DNA of 64,000 nucleotides from Martelella limonii (GCF_013344475.1 NZ_JABUOU010000004.1:209286-273285), one strand, 5' to 3'. Shown: positions 26,442 through 35,835, counted from the first letter of the stretch. A program made the numbers and translations. Notes: a model not told the origin generated them from the sequence alone.

Positions 26442-27719
26442 CTACTGGAACACGGCTTCCGGCGCGTCAAGGCTGTCGGAGCCTTCGAGCTCGATCTGGC
26501 CGAGATCAAGCGCTGCGATCGCGCGTTCGATGGAGGGCGTCTGGGCAATCAGGCCATCAATCGCCGCCTGAACGACGGCATTGCCCTTCTCGTTGCCCTC
26601 ACCGATCATCTGGTCGTAGGCTTCAACAGTCTGGGCGCGGGTTGCCATGGCTTCCATCGCCTCGACAGTGTCGATGAGCTTCGCCTTGATTTCCTCGTCC
26701 AAAGCCTTGTCCTTCGCCGCCACCAGATCGGAGACGGAAGGTCCGGTCATTTCCGTGCCGTCAACGCGGACATAGTCGCCGGTATAGGCCTGCAGAATGC
26801 CGATTGCATCGTTGAGATGCGAGGCATGGGTGTTATCGGAGAAGCAATCATGCTCCTCTTCCGGATCGTGCAGCAGCAGGCCGAGCTTCATGCGCTCGCC
26901 GGCAAGCTCGCCATAGGAAAGCGAACCCATGCCGGTGAGGATCGCGGCAATCCCGGTGGTCGGATCTTCGGTGACATAGGCATAGGCCTCGCCGCCCTGT
27001 TCCCAGGCAGCAACCATGTCCTCGAGGTCGGAAATCAGAAGCTCCGAGGCTGCGGCAAGATACTGGGCACGGCGGTCGCAATTGCCGTTGGTGCAATCGT
27101 CCCCGGTCAGATAATCGGTGTAGGAACGCTCACCCGCACCGGCTTCCGTGCCGTGAAGGTCCTGGCCCCAGAGCAGGAATTCAATGGCGTGATAGCCGGT
27201 TGCGACATTGGCCTCGATATCGCCTGCTTCCTGTAGCGTGTCGGACAGCAGCGCCGGCGTGATCTCGGTCAGATCGACGGTTTCGCCGTTGATCTGGATT
27301 TCCTTGCTGGCGATCACATTCGCGGTATAGAGCCCGTTCTCGTCGCTTTCCATGCCGTAGGAGGCATCGACATAGTCGATCAGGCCTTCATCAAGCGGCC
27401 ATGCATTGACCTTGCCTTCCCAGTCGTCGACGGTCGGGTTGCCGAAACGGTAAACCTCGGTCTGCTGATAGGGTACGCGCGCTGCAATCCAGGCTTCCTT
27501 GGCGGCCTTCTGGGTTTCAGCGCTCGGATCGGCGATAAGGGCCTGGATGGCCTCGTCCAGCGCCTTCGCCGTCGTCAGCGAATCCTGATACTTCGCATGC
27601 GCAACAGCGGCATAGTGCTCGACAACCGCTTCCGGGGTGACGTCTGCGGCAAAAGCCGGGCTCGCGAACAGGGCGGCGACACCCGCCATCAGGGCGCGCG
27701 TACGGATCGTGTGCATCAT
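26442..27719 (-). CDS. Imelysin-family iron-regulated protein, IrpA-like
   Basis: A 425-residue exported protein: signal peptide 1-24 (ASPAFA), then an imelysin domain with the signature GYHAIEFLLWGQD (GxHxxE, about residues 172-184) and paired Cys in DDCTNGNCDRR. Several acidic and His positions (HDPEEEHDCFSDNTH) could bind metal. Related proteins (IrpA, ICMP, EfeO-linked) are induced in low iron. It is the first of four leftward genes (imelysin, di-haem oxidoreductase, imelysin, DUF1513) and sits behind an AT-rich inverted repeat (27783-27809), the best candidate for iron control. Confidence 0.88.
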   Translation of the reverse strand: MMHTIRTRALMAGVAALFASPAFAADVTPEAVVEHYAAVAHAKYQDSLTTAKALDEAIQALIADPSAETQKAAKEAWIAARVPYQQTEVYRFGNPTVDDWEGKVNAWPLDEGLIDYVDASYGMESDENGLYTANVIASKEIQINGETVDLTEITPALLSDTLQEAGDIEANVATGYHAIEFLLWGQDLHGTEAGAGERSYTDYLTGDDCTNGNCDRRAQYLAAASELLISDLEDMVAAWEQGGEAYAYVTEDPTTGIAAILTGMGSLSYGELAGERMKLGLLLHDPEEEHDCFSDNTHASHLNDAIGILQAYTGDYVRVDGTEMTGPSVSDLVAAKDKALDEEIKAKLIDTVEAMEAMATRAQTVEAYDQMIGEGNEKGNAVVQAAIDGLIAQTPSIERAIAALDLGQIELEGSDSLDAPEAVFQ

Positions 27720-27782
27720 GGGTCCCTCTCCTTCAATGACACTGTGATTGCGCCTACATGGCGGAAAAACAAACTTGTGTCA

Positions 27783-27809
27783 AATAATCCAGTTATATTT
27801 TGGATCATT
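27783..27809 (-). promoter_or_regulatory. AT-rich inverted repeat upstream of the imelysin operon
   Basis: AATAATCCA-N9-TGGATCATT: eight of nine arm positions pair. It lies 64-90 bp upstream of the imelysin start and after the rsmB stop. It looks like a dimeric repressor site. It does not match the RirA box (TGA-N9-TCA) or the Irr box as I know them, so the regulator is open. Confidence 0.5.
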
Positions 27810-27856
27810 CGGTGGGGTCTGGGATGCATCCTTGCCGATCGTCAAGCGCGGTGGTC

Positions 27857-29140
27857 TCAGCCTTTCCTGCCGAGCACGGCGCAGAAGAACCCGTCCGTCG
27901 CCGTCGAGGCCGGCGTCAGGGTTACGAACCGGCCATCGGTGAAGTGCGGCCTCAATGCTGCATCGCCGAAGCGGGCCTGCCAGATCTCGGCCATGTCGAG
28001 GACCGTAAAATCGTCCCTGCCCTTAAGAAACGCTGCGATCTGCGCCTGGTTTTCGGCCGGCAGCAGGGAGCATGTGACATAGACCAGCAGACCGTCCGGC
28101 TTGACGAAACGCGAGGCTGCGGCCAGCACGCCGGCCTGCTGGGCCGTGCGCTCCTCAAGGTTCTTTTCCGACAAGCGCCACTTGATGTCGGGCCGGCGCC
28201 GCCAGGTGCCCGTGCCGGTGCAGGGCGCATCGACAAGGACGCGGTCGAAGGCGTGACCTTCGAGCGCGGCGGCATCGTCATGGACCTGGACATTGCGGGT
28301 TCCCGCGCGCCGCAGCCGCTCGATGATCGGCGCGAGCCGGGTGCGGTCGGCGTCATAGGCATGGACCTGACCGGCATTGTCCATGTCGGCTGCAAGCGCC
28401 AGCGTCTTGCCGCCACCGCCGGCGCAGAAATCCAGCACCTGATGGCCGGCATGGGCATCGGCAAGGCGCGCGACAATCTGCGAGCCCTCGTCCTGCACTT
28501 CAAACCAGCCCTTCTGAAAGGCGAGTTCAGCTGTCACATTGGGAAGCCGGTCGGCGCCGCTTCCCGGCGCAATCCGCAGGCCATGGGGCGCAATCGCGGT
28601 CGGCTCGGCGCCTGCGCGGGCAAGCGCCTTCTTCACCTTCTCTTCGCCAGCCTTGAGCGTATTGACGCGGAGGTCGAGCGAAGGCCTGAGGTTCAGCGCC
28701 TCGGCTTCCTGAAGCCAGGCGTCACCGAAATTCTCCTTGAACGACGGGACGATCCATTCCGGCACGTCGGCGCGGACATGATCGGGCGCTTGGGAAAGAT
28801 CACGGCTCGCAAAGGCAGCCATTGCCGTCTCCGACAGAGGCTCCGGTGCGAACTTGTCGCCCTCGAGCTTTTCGGAAAGTCCTTCGGGCGTAAAACCCCA
28901 CTGCCGGTAGAGCACCGCATGGGCAAGCGCTGCCGGGCTGTCATCGTCCATCAGGAAGGCATGCGAAAGCTTCAGCCGCAGCGCATCATAGACGATGTTG
29001 CCGATCGCTGCGCGGTCGCCCGAGCCCGCAAACCGGTGCGCCGTGCCCCAGTCCTTCAGCGCGTTGGCGATAGGGCGCTTGCGCTCCTCCACCTCTGCCA
29101 GAACCTCGATCGCGCCCTGAAGACGTCCGCCGATACGCAT
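27857..29140 (-). CDS. RsmB/NOP-family RNA cytosine-5 methyltransferase
   Basis: A 427-residue SAM-dependent RNA m5C methyltransferase. The N-terminal NusB-like/RsmB region (residues 1-150) precedes the Rossmann domain: DFCAGGGGKTLALA (SAM site, about 244), DAPCTGTGTWRRRPD (motif IV with the release Cys, about 304) and YVTCSLLPAENQ (motif VI with the nucleophilic Cys, about 359). Related RsmB enzymes modify C967 of 16S rRNA; which rRNA base this one modifies is not certain. In rhizobia this gene typically sits near guaB/guaA, consistent with guaA further along the same strand here. Confidence 0.9.
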   Translation of the reverse strand: MRIGGRLQGAIEVLAEVEERKRPIANALKDWGTAHRFAGSGDRAAIGNIVYDALRLKLSHAFLMDDDSPAALAHAVLYRQWGFTPEGLSEKLEGDKFAPEPLSETAMAAFASRDLSQAPDHVRADVPEWIVPSFKENFGDAWLQEAEALNLRPSLDLRVNTLKAGEEKVKKALARAGAEPTAIAPHGLRIAPGSGADRLPNVTAELAFQKGWFEVQDEGSQIVARLADAHAGHQVLDFCAGGGGKTLALAADMDNAGQVHAYDADRTRLAPIIERLRRAGTRNVQVHDDAAALEGHAFDRVLVDAPCTGTGTWRRRPDIKWRLSEKNLEERTAQQAGVLAAASRFVKPDGLLVYVTCSLLPAENQAQIAAFLKGRDDFTVLDMAEIWQARFGDAALRPHFTDGRFVTLTPASTATDGFFCAVLGRKG

Positions 29141-29247
29141 GTTTTATGCTCCTTGGGGTGATTGAGCGGCGGCGCGCCAAACCGCGAGAAAGGATGAATC
29201 ATTCCGAAGCGTTGGAGAAAGGTTGCTCCTCTCCCTCCCCTCTGCGT

Positions 29248-29394
29248 CATCCTCGGGCTTGACCCGAGGATCCACCCATGCCGACCAAACGCGCGGCGCT
29301 GGTTTGTTCGAACTCGGCCGCACTCCATGGCGCGTAGCCCGGCACGCCGCTCGGGGTGAAAGGTGATTGGATCCTCGGGTCAAGCCCGAGGATG
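29248..29394. repeat. Perfect inverted pair of 27-bp palindromes between rsmB and ubiB
   Basis: A 27-bp palindrome (29248-29274) and its exact reverse complement (29368-29394) flank 93 bp of unique sequence. They share the CATCCTCG...CGAGGATCCA plan with the first palindromes of the elements at 8554 and 17462, but lack the flanking duplicate terminators. The 29141-29460 gap holds nothing else. Confidence 0.75.
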
Positions 29395-29460
29395 ACGCCG
29401 CGTAGGGAGGAAACGCCCTAAAACACGACTCGCGCCGCTGAACGACCAGCCTCAAACCCA

Positions 29461-31047
29461 TCAAAACACCGCAACCGAAGCCACGACGGCGAGATACACC
29501 AGCACGGCCGCGATCAGCCACAGCGCCACGCGGCCGGAGCGGGTATGGCGGGCTTCTGCGCGGCCGATGGCCTCCGAGGTGCGCTCGTCGAAGCGCAGAC
29601 CGTTTTCGGTCATGGCAATCACGTCGTTGTGGAATCGCTCGGTCTTGTCGGCGATCTCGGGGATTGCCTCGGCAATCTTGATCACCGCCTTGACGCCATC
29701 CTGCATGTCGGCGAGCAGGCGGCGGGGGCCGAGATTCTGTTCGATCCAGCGCCCGACCACGGGTTCGGAGGCCTTCCACATGTTGAAATGCGGATCGAGC
29801 ATGCGCGACACGCCCTCGACCACGACCATGGTCTTCTGCAGATTGATCAGCTGGGTCTGGGTGGTCATGTCGAAGATTTCGGTGATCTCGAACAGAAGGG
29901 TCAGCAGCTTGCCCATCGAGATGGTCTCGGCCGACTGACCGTGGATCGGCTCGCCGATGGCGCGGATCGCCTGGGCGAACGAGGCCTTGTTGTGGTGTGC
30001 GGGCACATAGCCTGCCTCGAAATGGGCTTCGGCCACGCGCATGTAATCGCGCGTGATGAAGCCATAGAGGATTTCGGCGAGCACACGCCGGTCCTTCTTT
30101 CCAAGCCTTCCGACAATGCCCATGTCGACGGCGACGATAATGCCGTCCTTGTCGACGAACAGATTGCCGGGATGCATGTCGGCGTGGAAGAAGCCGTCGC
30201 GCAGCGTGTGGCGCAGGAAGGACTGGATCAGCGTCACCGCAAGCTCTTCGAGATTATGTCCCGCAGCCTTCAGCCCCTCGAGATCGGACATCTTCACGCC
30301 GTCGATCCATTCCATGGTGACGACATCGCGGCCGGTGCGTTCCCAATCGACCCTGGGAAGGCGAAAGCCCGGATCGTCCGCGGTGTTTTCGGACATTTCC
30401 GAAATCGCGGCGGCCTCGAGCCGCAGATCCATTTCAAGCCTTGTTGTCTGTTCCAGCGTGCGCGTGACATCGACCGGCCGCAGCCTGCGGCTGGACCGGA
30501 TGAACCGCTCCTGCATGCGCGCGACCAGATACATCGCGCCGAGATCTTCACTGAAGCGCTGACGGATACCGGGCCGGATCACCTTGACGGCAACTTTTTT
30601 CTCGCCCTCCGGCGTCGCGATGCGGGCGGGATGCACCTGCGCGATCGAGGCGGCGGCGATCGGATCTTCGAAATCGGTATAAAGCTCCTCGACCGGCCTG
30701 CCGAGAGAGGCACGGATCGTGGCCTTGGAGGCCTCCACGGGGAAGAACGGCATCCGGTCCTGCAACTCGGCCAGATCCTCGGCAAAGCCGGCGCCGACGA
30801 CATCCGGGCGGGTCGCCAGAAACTGGCCCATCTTCACATAGGAAGGACCGAGCCGCGAGACCGCCTTGGAGAGCCTGTCGGAGCGCGCCTGCTTGCGCGC
30901 GCCAGGCCGCGCAAACGGCACCAGCATCGCCTTGACGAAGCGGGCATAGGGCGGCAGCCCTTCCGAGGGCAGCGCGTTGATCACGCCCTCGCGGGCGAGC
31001 ACCCAGCCGACGCCGAGAAGGTTCAGATAGGATCGAAGCGCGCCCAT
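29461..31047 (-). CDS. ubiB: Ubiquinone biosynthesis kinase-like protein UbiB
   Basis: A 528-residue ABC1/ADCK-family atypical kinase or ATPase needed for ubiquinone synthesis. The KxGQ motif is present as YVKMGQFLATRPD (about residue 70), followed by AAASIAQVH, KVIRPGI (ATP Lys), the catalytic-loop FFHADMHPGNLFV and VDMGIVGRL (metal Asp). Two C-terminal hydrophobic helices anchor it. It is 9 bp after ubiE, and the ubiE-ubiB order is the standard alphaproteobacterial arrangement. Confidence 0.95.
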   Translation of the reverse strand: MGALRSYLNLLGVGWVLAREGVINALPSEGLPPYARFVKAMLVPFARPGARKQARSDRLSKAVSRLGPSYVKMGQFLATRPDVVGAGFAEDLAELQDRMPFFPVEASKATIRASLGRPVEELYTDFEDPIAAASIAQVHPARIATPEGEKKVAVKVIRPGIRQRFSEDLGAMYLVARMQERFIRSSRRLRPVDVTRTLEQTTRLEMDLRLEAAAISEMSENTADDPGFRLPRVDWERTGRDVVTMEWIDGVKMSDLEGLKAAGHNLEELAVTLIQSFLRHTLRDGFFHADMHPGNLFVDKDGIIVAVDMGIVGRLGKKDRRVLAEILYGFITRDYMRVAEAHFEAGYVPAHHNKASFAQAIRAIGEPIHGQSAETISMGKLLTLLFEITEIFDMTTQTQLINLQKTMVVVEGVSRMLDPHFNMWKASEPVVGRWIEQNLGPRRLLADMQDGVKAVIKIAEAIPEIADKTERFHNDVIAMTENGLRFDERTSEAIGRAEARHTRSGRVALWLIAAVLVYLAVVASVAVF

Positions 31048-31056
31048 GGTGAATAC

Positions 31057-31833
31057 CTAGAGTTTCCAGCCGGAGTGAAGGGCAGCGATACCGCCTGAAT
31101 AATTGGTGAACTTGACCCGCGAGAAGCCGGCCCGCTCGATCATCTTCGCAAAATCGCCCTGGTTGGGGAACTTGCGGATCGATTCGACCAGGTAGCGATA
31201 GGGCTCCCCATCGCCCGCGATCGCCTTGCCGACATGGGGGATCGCGTGGAACGACCAGAGATCGTAGACCTTGTCGAGGATCGGGGCCTCGACTTCGGAA
31301 AATTCGAGCACCAGCAGCCGGCCGCCGCGCTTCAGCACGCGGTAGGCCTCGGAAAGCGCCCGGTCGATATGGGGCACGTTGCGGATGCCGAAGGCGATCG
31401 TATAGGCGTCGAAGGTCTTGTCCTCGAAGGGCAGCTCCTCGGCATTGGCCTCGACGAAGGTGAGGTTTTCGGCAATGCCCTTCTTCTGGGCCCGCTCCTC
31501 GCCGACGCCAAGCATCGAGCCATTGATGTCGAGCACGGTTGCCTGCGCAAGGCCCTTGGATGCATCCACGATGCGGAAGGCGATATCGCCCGTGCCGCCT
31601 GCAACGTCCAGCACATGGTAATCGGGATTGGCGGGCGGGTTCAGCGCGCCGACCATTCCGGCCTTCCATGCGCGATGAAGCCCGGCCGACATCACGTCAT
31701 TCATGATATCGTAGCGCTTGGCGACCTTGTGGAAGACGTCATTGACCAGCGGCTGCTTGTCGCCATCTGCAACATCGCGGAAACCAAAAGACGTTTCCAT
31801 GCCGCCATCGGCTCGGGTCCGGCTATCCGTCAT
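31057..31833 (-). CDS. ubiE: Ubiquinone/menaquinone methyltransferase UbiE
   Basis: A 258-residue class I SAM methyltransferase for the C-methylation step of ubiquinone synthesis. The UbiE signatures [17 protein letters not shown] and [11 protein letters not shown] (SAM loop), and [13 protein letters not shown], are all there. I started at ATG 31833 ([18 protein letters not shown]), the normal rhizobial start, giving the usual 258 residues, with GAGGT upstream; an open extension to 31875 exists. It is divergent from mutM with 142 bp between and forms an operon with ubiB. Confidence 0.95.
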   Translation of the reverse strand: MTDSRTRADGGMETSFGFRDVADGDKQPLVNDVFHKVAKRYDIMNDVMSAGLHRAWKAGMVGALNPPANPDYHVLDVAGGTGDIAFRIVDASKGLAQATVLDINGSMLGVGEERAQKKGIAENLTFVEANAEELPFEDKTFDAYTIAFGIRNVPHIDRALSEAYRVLKRGGRLLVLEFSEVEAPILDKVYDLWSFHAIPHVGKAIAGDGEPYRYLVESIRKFPNQGDFAKMIERAGFSRVKFTNYSGGIAALHSGWKL

Positions 31834-31975
31834 ATCACGCACCTCACGCTTGAAGCTGTTTTGTCTGTCCGACACTCGTTGCTATATCGGGTTCGATAGA
31901 GCGATACACAACAGACACCGTTGCGGCTATAAACCGAAACCGAAAAAAGCGAAACGTCAAAGGCTTAAAAATCCC

Positions 31976-32857
31976 ATGCCGGAACTGCCCGAAGTCGAAA
32001 CCGTGCGCCGCGGCCTGGCGCCGGCCATGGAAGGCCGCGTCATCGAAAGACTGGAACTGCGCCGCGCGGACCTGCGTTTTCCCTTCCCTGAAGATTTCGC
32101 CCGCGCGGTTGAGGGAAAGCGGATTGCAGCGCTTGGGCGGCGGGCGAAATATCTGCTGATCGATCTCGATGACGGCATGACCATCGTCGCCCATCTCGGC
32201 ATGTCCGGCTCCTACAGGGTGGAAGCAAACGGCGTTGCGGAGACGCCCGGAGACTTTCACCTGCCGCGAAATGCCGCAGCCACCCACGATCATGTCGTCT
32301 TCCACCTCGGCGACGGACGGGTGATCTACAACGACCCGCGCCGCTTTGGCTTCATGAAGCTTCTCACCCGCACCGGTCTCGATGCTGATCCGAGCTTCAT
32401 CGGCCTTGGCCCCGAGCCGACCGGCAACAGCCTCGACGCCGAATTCCTCGCAACCCGCTTTGCCGGCAAGACCCAGAGCGTGAAGGCAGCGCTGCTTGAC
32501 CAGCGCAATATTGCGGGCCTCGGCAATATCTATGTCTGCGAGGCGCTGTGGCGGGCGCGATTGTCACCGTTTCGGGCAGCCGGCCATCTTGTGACCCCCG
32601 CAGGCAAGCCGCGCGACGGGCTGAAACGCCTCGTGCCAGCGATCCGCGAGGTGATCGCGGAAGCAATCGAGGCCGGCGGCTCGACGCTCAGAGACCATCG
32701 CAAGACGGACGGCACGCTCGGCTACTTCCAGCATTCCTTCTCCGTCTACGACCGCACCGGCGCGTCCTGCCGCCACGAAGACTGCAACGGCACGGTGGCC
32801 CGCGCGGTCCAGACCGGGCGTTCCACCTTCTATTGCCCGGCCTGCCAGAAGGGGTGA
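31976..32857 (+). CDS. mutM: Formamidopyrimidine-DNA glycosylase
   Basis: A 293-residue bifunctional glycosylase/AP lyase that removes 8-oxoguanine. The catalytic Pro2-Glu3 start ([13 protein letters not shown]) fixes the initiation codon at 31976. H2TH sequence ([20 protein letters not shown]) and the zinc finger with Cys pairs in ASCRHEDC and YCPACQKG complete the enzyme, with the R in [10 protein letters not shown]. In Rhizobiaceae mutM is often followed by an enoyl-CoA hydratase and rpsT; here poxB and a dehydrogenase lie between. Confidence 0.96.
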   Translation: MPELPEVETVRRGLAPAMEGRVIERLELRRADLRFPFPEDFARAVEGKRIAALGRRAKYLLIDLDDGMTIVAHLGMSGSYRVEANGVAETPGDFHLPRNAAATHDHVVFHLGDGRVIYNDPRRFGFMKLLTRTGLDADPSFIGLGPEPTGNSLDAEFLATRFAGKTQSVKAALLDQRNIAGLGNIYVCEALWRARLSPFRAAGHLVTPAGKPRDGLKRLVPAIREVIAEAIEAGGSTLRDHRKTDGTLGYFQHSFSVYDRTGASCRHEDCNGTVARAVQTGRSTFYCPACQKG

Positions 32858-32869
32858 ACGGGCAGCCGC

Positions 32870-34582
32870 CTATTTCAGGAAATTGCTCCTGACCAGCGAA
32901 ACCACTTCCTTCACCCGACCGTCGAGCACCGCCTTGACGCCGAACATGGCGGTCGAGGCCACCTGCCCGACCTTCACCTTGGGCGGCATCACCAGTTCCA
33001 TCCGGTTGACCTTCACATCGAGAAGCGCCGGCCCGGGGGTCGAGAGCCAGGCATCCATGGCGGATGCCAGATTGTCGGCCTTGTCGACGCTGAGCCCGGT
33101 AATTCCGCAGGCTTCGGCAACCCGCGAGAATTCCGGATTCTTGAGCGTGGTATAGTGATCGACCAGCCCTTCCACGCGCTGCTCCATCTCGACGAAGCCG
33201 AGCGATGAATTGTGGAACACCAGCAGTTTCACCGGCACCTCTTCCTGCACCAGCGTCAACAGATCGCCCATCAGCATCGACAACCCGCCATCGCCGCACA
33301 TGGCGATCACCTGCCGGTCGGGATAGGCAAGCTTGGCGCCGATCGCCTGCGGCATGGCGTTCGCCATGGTGCCGTGGAGCAGGCTGTTGAGAAACCGCCT
33401 GCTGCCATTGGCCTGAAGATGGCGCAGCATCCATACCATTGGCGTTCCGACATCGGAGATGAAGATCGCATCGGAAGCCGCCTTGTCATTCAGCATGTTG
33501 GCGACGAATTGCGGATGGATGAGGCCCGGATCAGGTTCATCGCCCTCGGTATCATAGCCCTTCAGATCCTCTTCCCATTCCTTGAGGTGGCGGTTCAGAT
33601 GCTTCTCGTCGGACTTTTCAGCCACTTTCGGCAACAGCGCCTCAAGCGTGGTGCGGGCGTCACCGACAAGACCCAGATGGATCGGCGCGCGGCGTCCGAG
33701 ATGGGTGGGATCGATATCGATCTGGACGATCTTCCGATCGGGATAGAACTGGGTATAGGCGAAGTCGCAGCCAACCGAGATCACCAGATCGGCCTTTTCC
33801 AGCGCATTGACGCCGGCGCGGTTGCCGAGAATGCCGTTGACGCCGACATTGAAGGGATTGCCGGGCTCCAGCCATTCCTTGGCGCGGGTGGTATGCACCA
33901 TGGGCGCCTTGACCTTGCGGCAGAGCGCGACGATCTGATCGCGGGCCTCCCGCGCGCCGATGCCGGCATAGATCGTCACCCGCTTTGCCTCATCGACGAG
34001 CGCGGCAAGTTCGCCGAGTTCCTCATCATTCGGACGCGCCATCGGGCGGGGCCGGTGGACGCGCCAGTCGGCCTCGTCCTTGTCGGTTTCCTGAAACATG
34101 TCGCCGCTGACGATCACGACCGCGACGCCGCCCTTGGTCAGCGCCGCCTGTGCTGCAAGCGTCACGATGCGGCGCGCCTGGGCCGGATGAGAGATATGCC
34201 CGCAGAACACCGAATGCTGTTCGTAGATTTTCTTCTGGTCGACATCCTGCGGGAAATTGAAACCCTTTTCCGGACGGTCGACCTCGGATGCGATCAGCAG
34301 CACCGGCGCGCCGTTGCGGTGGCTTTCATAGATGCCGTTGACGAAGTGCAGCGAGCCGGGCCCGCATGTACCCGCGCAAACGGCAAGCTCGCCGGTCAGA
34401 TAGGCCTCGCCGCCGGCGGCAAAGGCGCCCGCCTCCTCGTGACGGACGTGAACCCATCTGAGCGCGGACCGGGAAACGGCATCGGTGAAGTGATTGATCG
34501 TGTCGCCGGGAATGCCGTAGATGCGCTGCGCACCCGCTTTCTCCAGTGTGTCGACGACGATTTCTGCAACAGTCTTGGCCAT
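32870..34582 (-). CDS. poxB: Pyruvate dehydrogenase (quinone) / pyruvate oxidase-like TPP enzyme
   Basis: A 570-residue thiamine-diphosphate enzyme. The catalytic Glu is in VRHEEAGAFAAGGEAYLTG (about residue 50); the TPP/Mg motif is GDGGLSMLMGDLLT (about 431) through N in FHNSSLGF. The middle domain has the FAD-binding IGAREARDQIVAL region and GCDFAYTQFYPD. Length and layout match PoxB (572), which decarboxylates pyruvate to acetate plus CO2 with reduction of ubiquinone, and which binds membrane phospholipid through its C-terminus. Acetolactate synthase is excluded by these features. It converges with mutM by 12 bp. Confidence 0.88.
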   Translation of the reverse strand: MAKTVAEIVVDTLEKAGAQRIYGIPGDTINHFTDAVSRSALRWVHVRHEEAGAFAAGGEAYLTGELAVCAGTCGPGSLHFVNGIYESHRNGAPVLLIASEVDRPEKGFNFPQDVDQKKIYEQHSVFCGHISHPAQARRIVTLAAQAALTKGGVAVVIVSGDMFQETDKDEADWRVHRPRPMARPNDEELGELAALVDEAKRVTIYAGIGAREARDQIVALCRKVKAPMVHTTRAKEWLEPGNPFNVGVNGILGNRAGVNALEKADLVISVGCDFAYTQFYPDRKIVQIDIDPTHLGRRAPIHLGLVGDARTTLEALLPKVAEKSDEKHLNRHLKEWEEDLKGYDTEGDEPDPGLIHPQFVANMLNDKAASDAIFISDVGTPMVWMLRHLQANGSRRFLNSLLHGTMANAMPQAIGAKLAYPDRQVIAMCGDGGLSMLMGDLLTLVQEEVPVKLLVFHNSSLGFVEMEQRVEGLVDHYTTLKNPEFSRVAEACGITGLSVDKADNLASAMDAWLSTPGPALLDVKVNRMELVMPPKVKVGQVASTAMFGVKAVLDGRVKEVVSLVRSNFLK

Positions 34583-34687
34583 GTCCGCACCCCTTTCGTG
34601 CCGTTTTCGTGAAACACATTCGAGTCTGAAACGGACGGGCGGCGGATTGGTGCCATCGAATGCGGCTATGCGCGCTTTTGACCCAGC

Positions 34688-35680
34688 CTAGCGCTTGCCG
34701 ATCGGATGCAGCGCCTGCCCGTCCTCTTCATAGGCCGTGATGTTTTCGATTGTGGTATGGGCGATGTTGAAGAGCGCCTCCTGGGTGAAGAAACCCTGAT
34801 GGCCGGTGATCAGCACATTCGGAAACGTCAGAAGCCGCGCGAAGACGTCGTCCCGGATCACGGTCGACGACAGGTCGCGGAAGAACAGATCCTCCTCCTC
34901 CTCATAGACATCGAGCGCCAGCGCACCGATTCTGCCCGACTTCAGCCCCTCGATCACCGCATGGGTATCGATCACCCCGCCGCGGCTGGTGTTGACCAAC
35001 ATGCGGCAGTGCTTCATCGCCGCAATCGCCTTCTCGTCGATGAAATGGCGTGTCTCCGGCGTCAGCGGGCAATGGAGCGTGATGATCTCGGATTTCTCGA
35101 GCAGCTCGTCCTTGCCGACATAGCGCGCGCCGAGCGATTCGGCCTCCTCGCTCGGAAACGGATCATAAGCCAGGATTTCGCAGCCAAAGCCGGCAAAGGC
35201 GCGCATCACATTGCGGCCGATACCGCCGGTTCCCACCACCCCTACCGTCTTTCCATGCAGATCGAATCCGAGCAGGCCGGTGAGCGCGAAATTGCCTTCG
35301 CGCACCCGGTTATAAGCGCGGTGGATCTTGCGGTTCAGCGTCAGCACCAGCGCCAGCGTGTGTTCGGCGATGGCGTAGGGCGAATAGGACGGCACCCGGG
35401 CGGCGGTGATTCCAAGCCGTTCGGCGGCGGAAAGATCGAGTCGGTTGAAGCCGGCGCATCTCAGCGCCACGATCTCGACCCCGACCTCTTTCAGGACGGA
35501 AAGCGTGGAAGCGCCGAGATCGTCATTGACGAAGGCGCAGATCGCCTTCGAGCCCGCCGCAAGCCGCGCGGTCTGTGCGTGGAGGCCGGCCTCGGTGAAG
35601 ATCAGCTCGTGCCGCCCCTCGTTCGCGGCCTTCAGAAACTCTTCGTCGTAGGGCTTGGCGGAAAACACGGTGACGCGCAT
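34688..35680 (-). CDS. ldhA: D-lactate dehydrogenase-type 2-hydroxyacid dehydrogenase
   Basis: A 330-residue NAD-dependent D-2-hydroxyacid dehydrogenase. The Rossmann site is GVVGTGGIGRNVM (about residue 150); the catalytic Arg lies in NTSRGGVIDT (about 234), the Glu in DVYEEEEDLF and the His in ITGHQGFFTQEA (about 295). The sequence FSAKPYDEEFLKAAN at the start is that of fermentative LdhA. The frame opens at 35767, but ATG 35680 begins the conserved domain. Being next to poxB, it suggests a small pyruvate-overflow module: D-lactate or acetate. Each gene has its own gap (105 bp), so co-transcription is only possible. Confidence 0.88.
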   Translation of the reverse strand: MRVTVFSAKPYDEEFLKAANEGRHELIFTEAGLHAQTARLAAGSKAICAFVNDDLGASTLSVLKEVGVEIVALRCAGFNRLDLSAAERLGITAARVPSYSPYAIAEHTLALVLTLNRKIHRAYNRVREGNFALTGLLGFDLHGKTVGVVGTGGIGRNVMRAFAGFGCEILAYDPFPSEEAESLGARYVGKDELLEKSEIITLHCPLTPETRHFIDEKAIAAMKHCRMLVNTSRGGVIDTHAVIEGLKSGRIGALALDVYEEEEDLFFRDLSSTVIRDDVFARLLTFPNVLITGHQGFFTQEALFNIAHTTIENITAYEEDGQALHPIGKR

Positions 35681-35806
35681 GGCTGTTCCTGTTGCTTGAT
35701 CGGCGGGCCGCTCGAGTTTAAGAGGCTTTGACGCAATGGCAATGCCCGCAACCCCGCCATAATCCACAACAACGGCCTGTGGCGCCCGATTTCGCGGGAT
35801 TATGCA

Positions 35807-35835
35807 TTGACGGATAGCCGGATTGCCTTTATATG
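35807..35835 (+). promoter_or_regulatory. rpsT promoter
   Basis: TTGACG (35807-35812), exactly 17 bases, then TATATG (35830-35835): the best sigma-70-type promoter in the window. Transcription would start near 35842, giving rpsT a leader of about 118 nt. Confidence 0.75.

Noticed and set aside
29545-31098. 517-codon open frame antisense to ubiB
   Set aside because: His/Gly/Asp-rich shadow with no motifs, opposite a complete UbiB.
33212-34612. 466-codon open frame antisense to poxB
   Set aside because: Shadow of a complete TPP enzyme; no domains seen.
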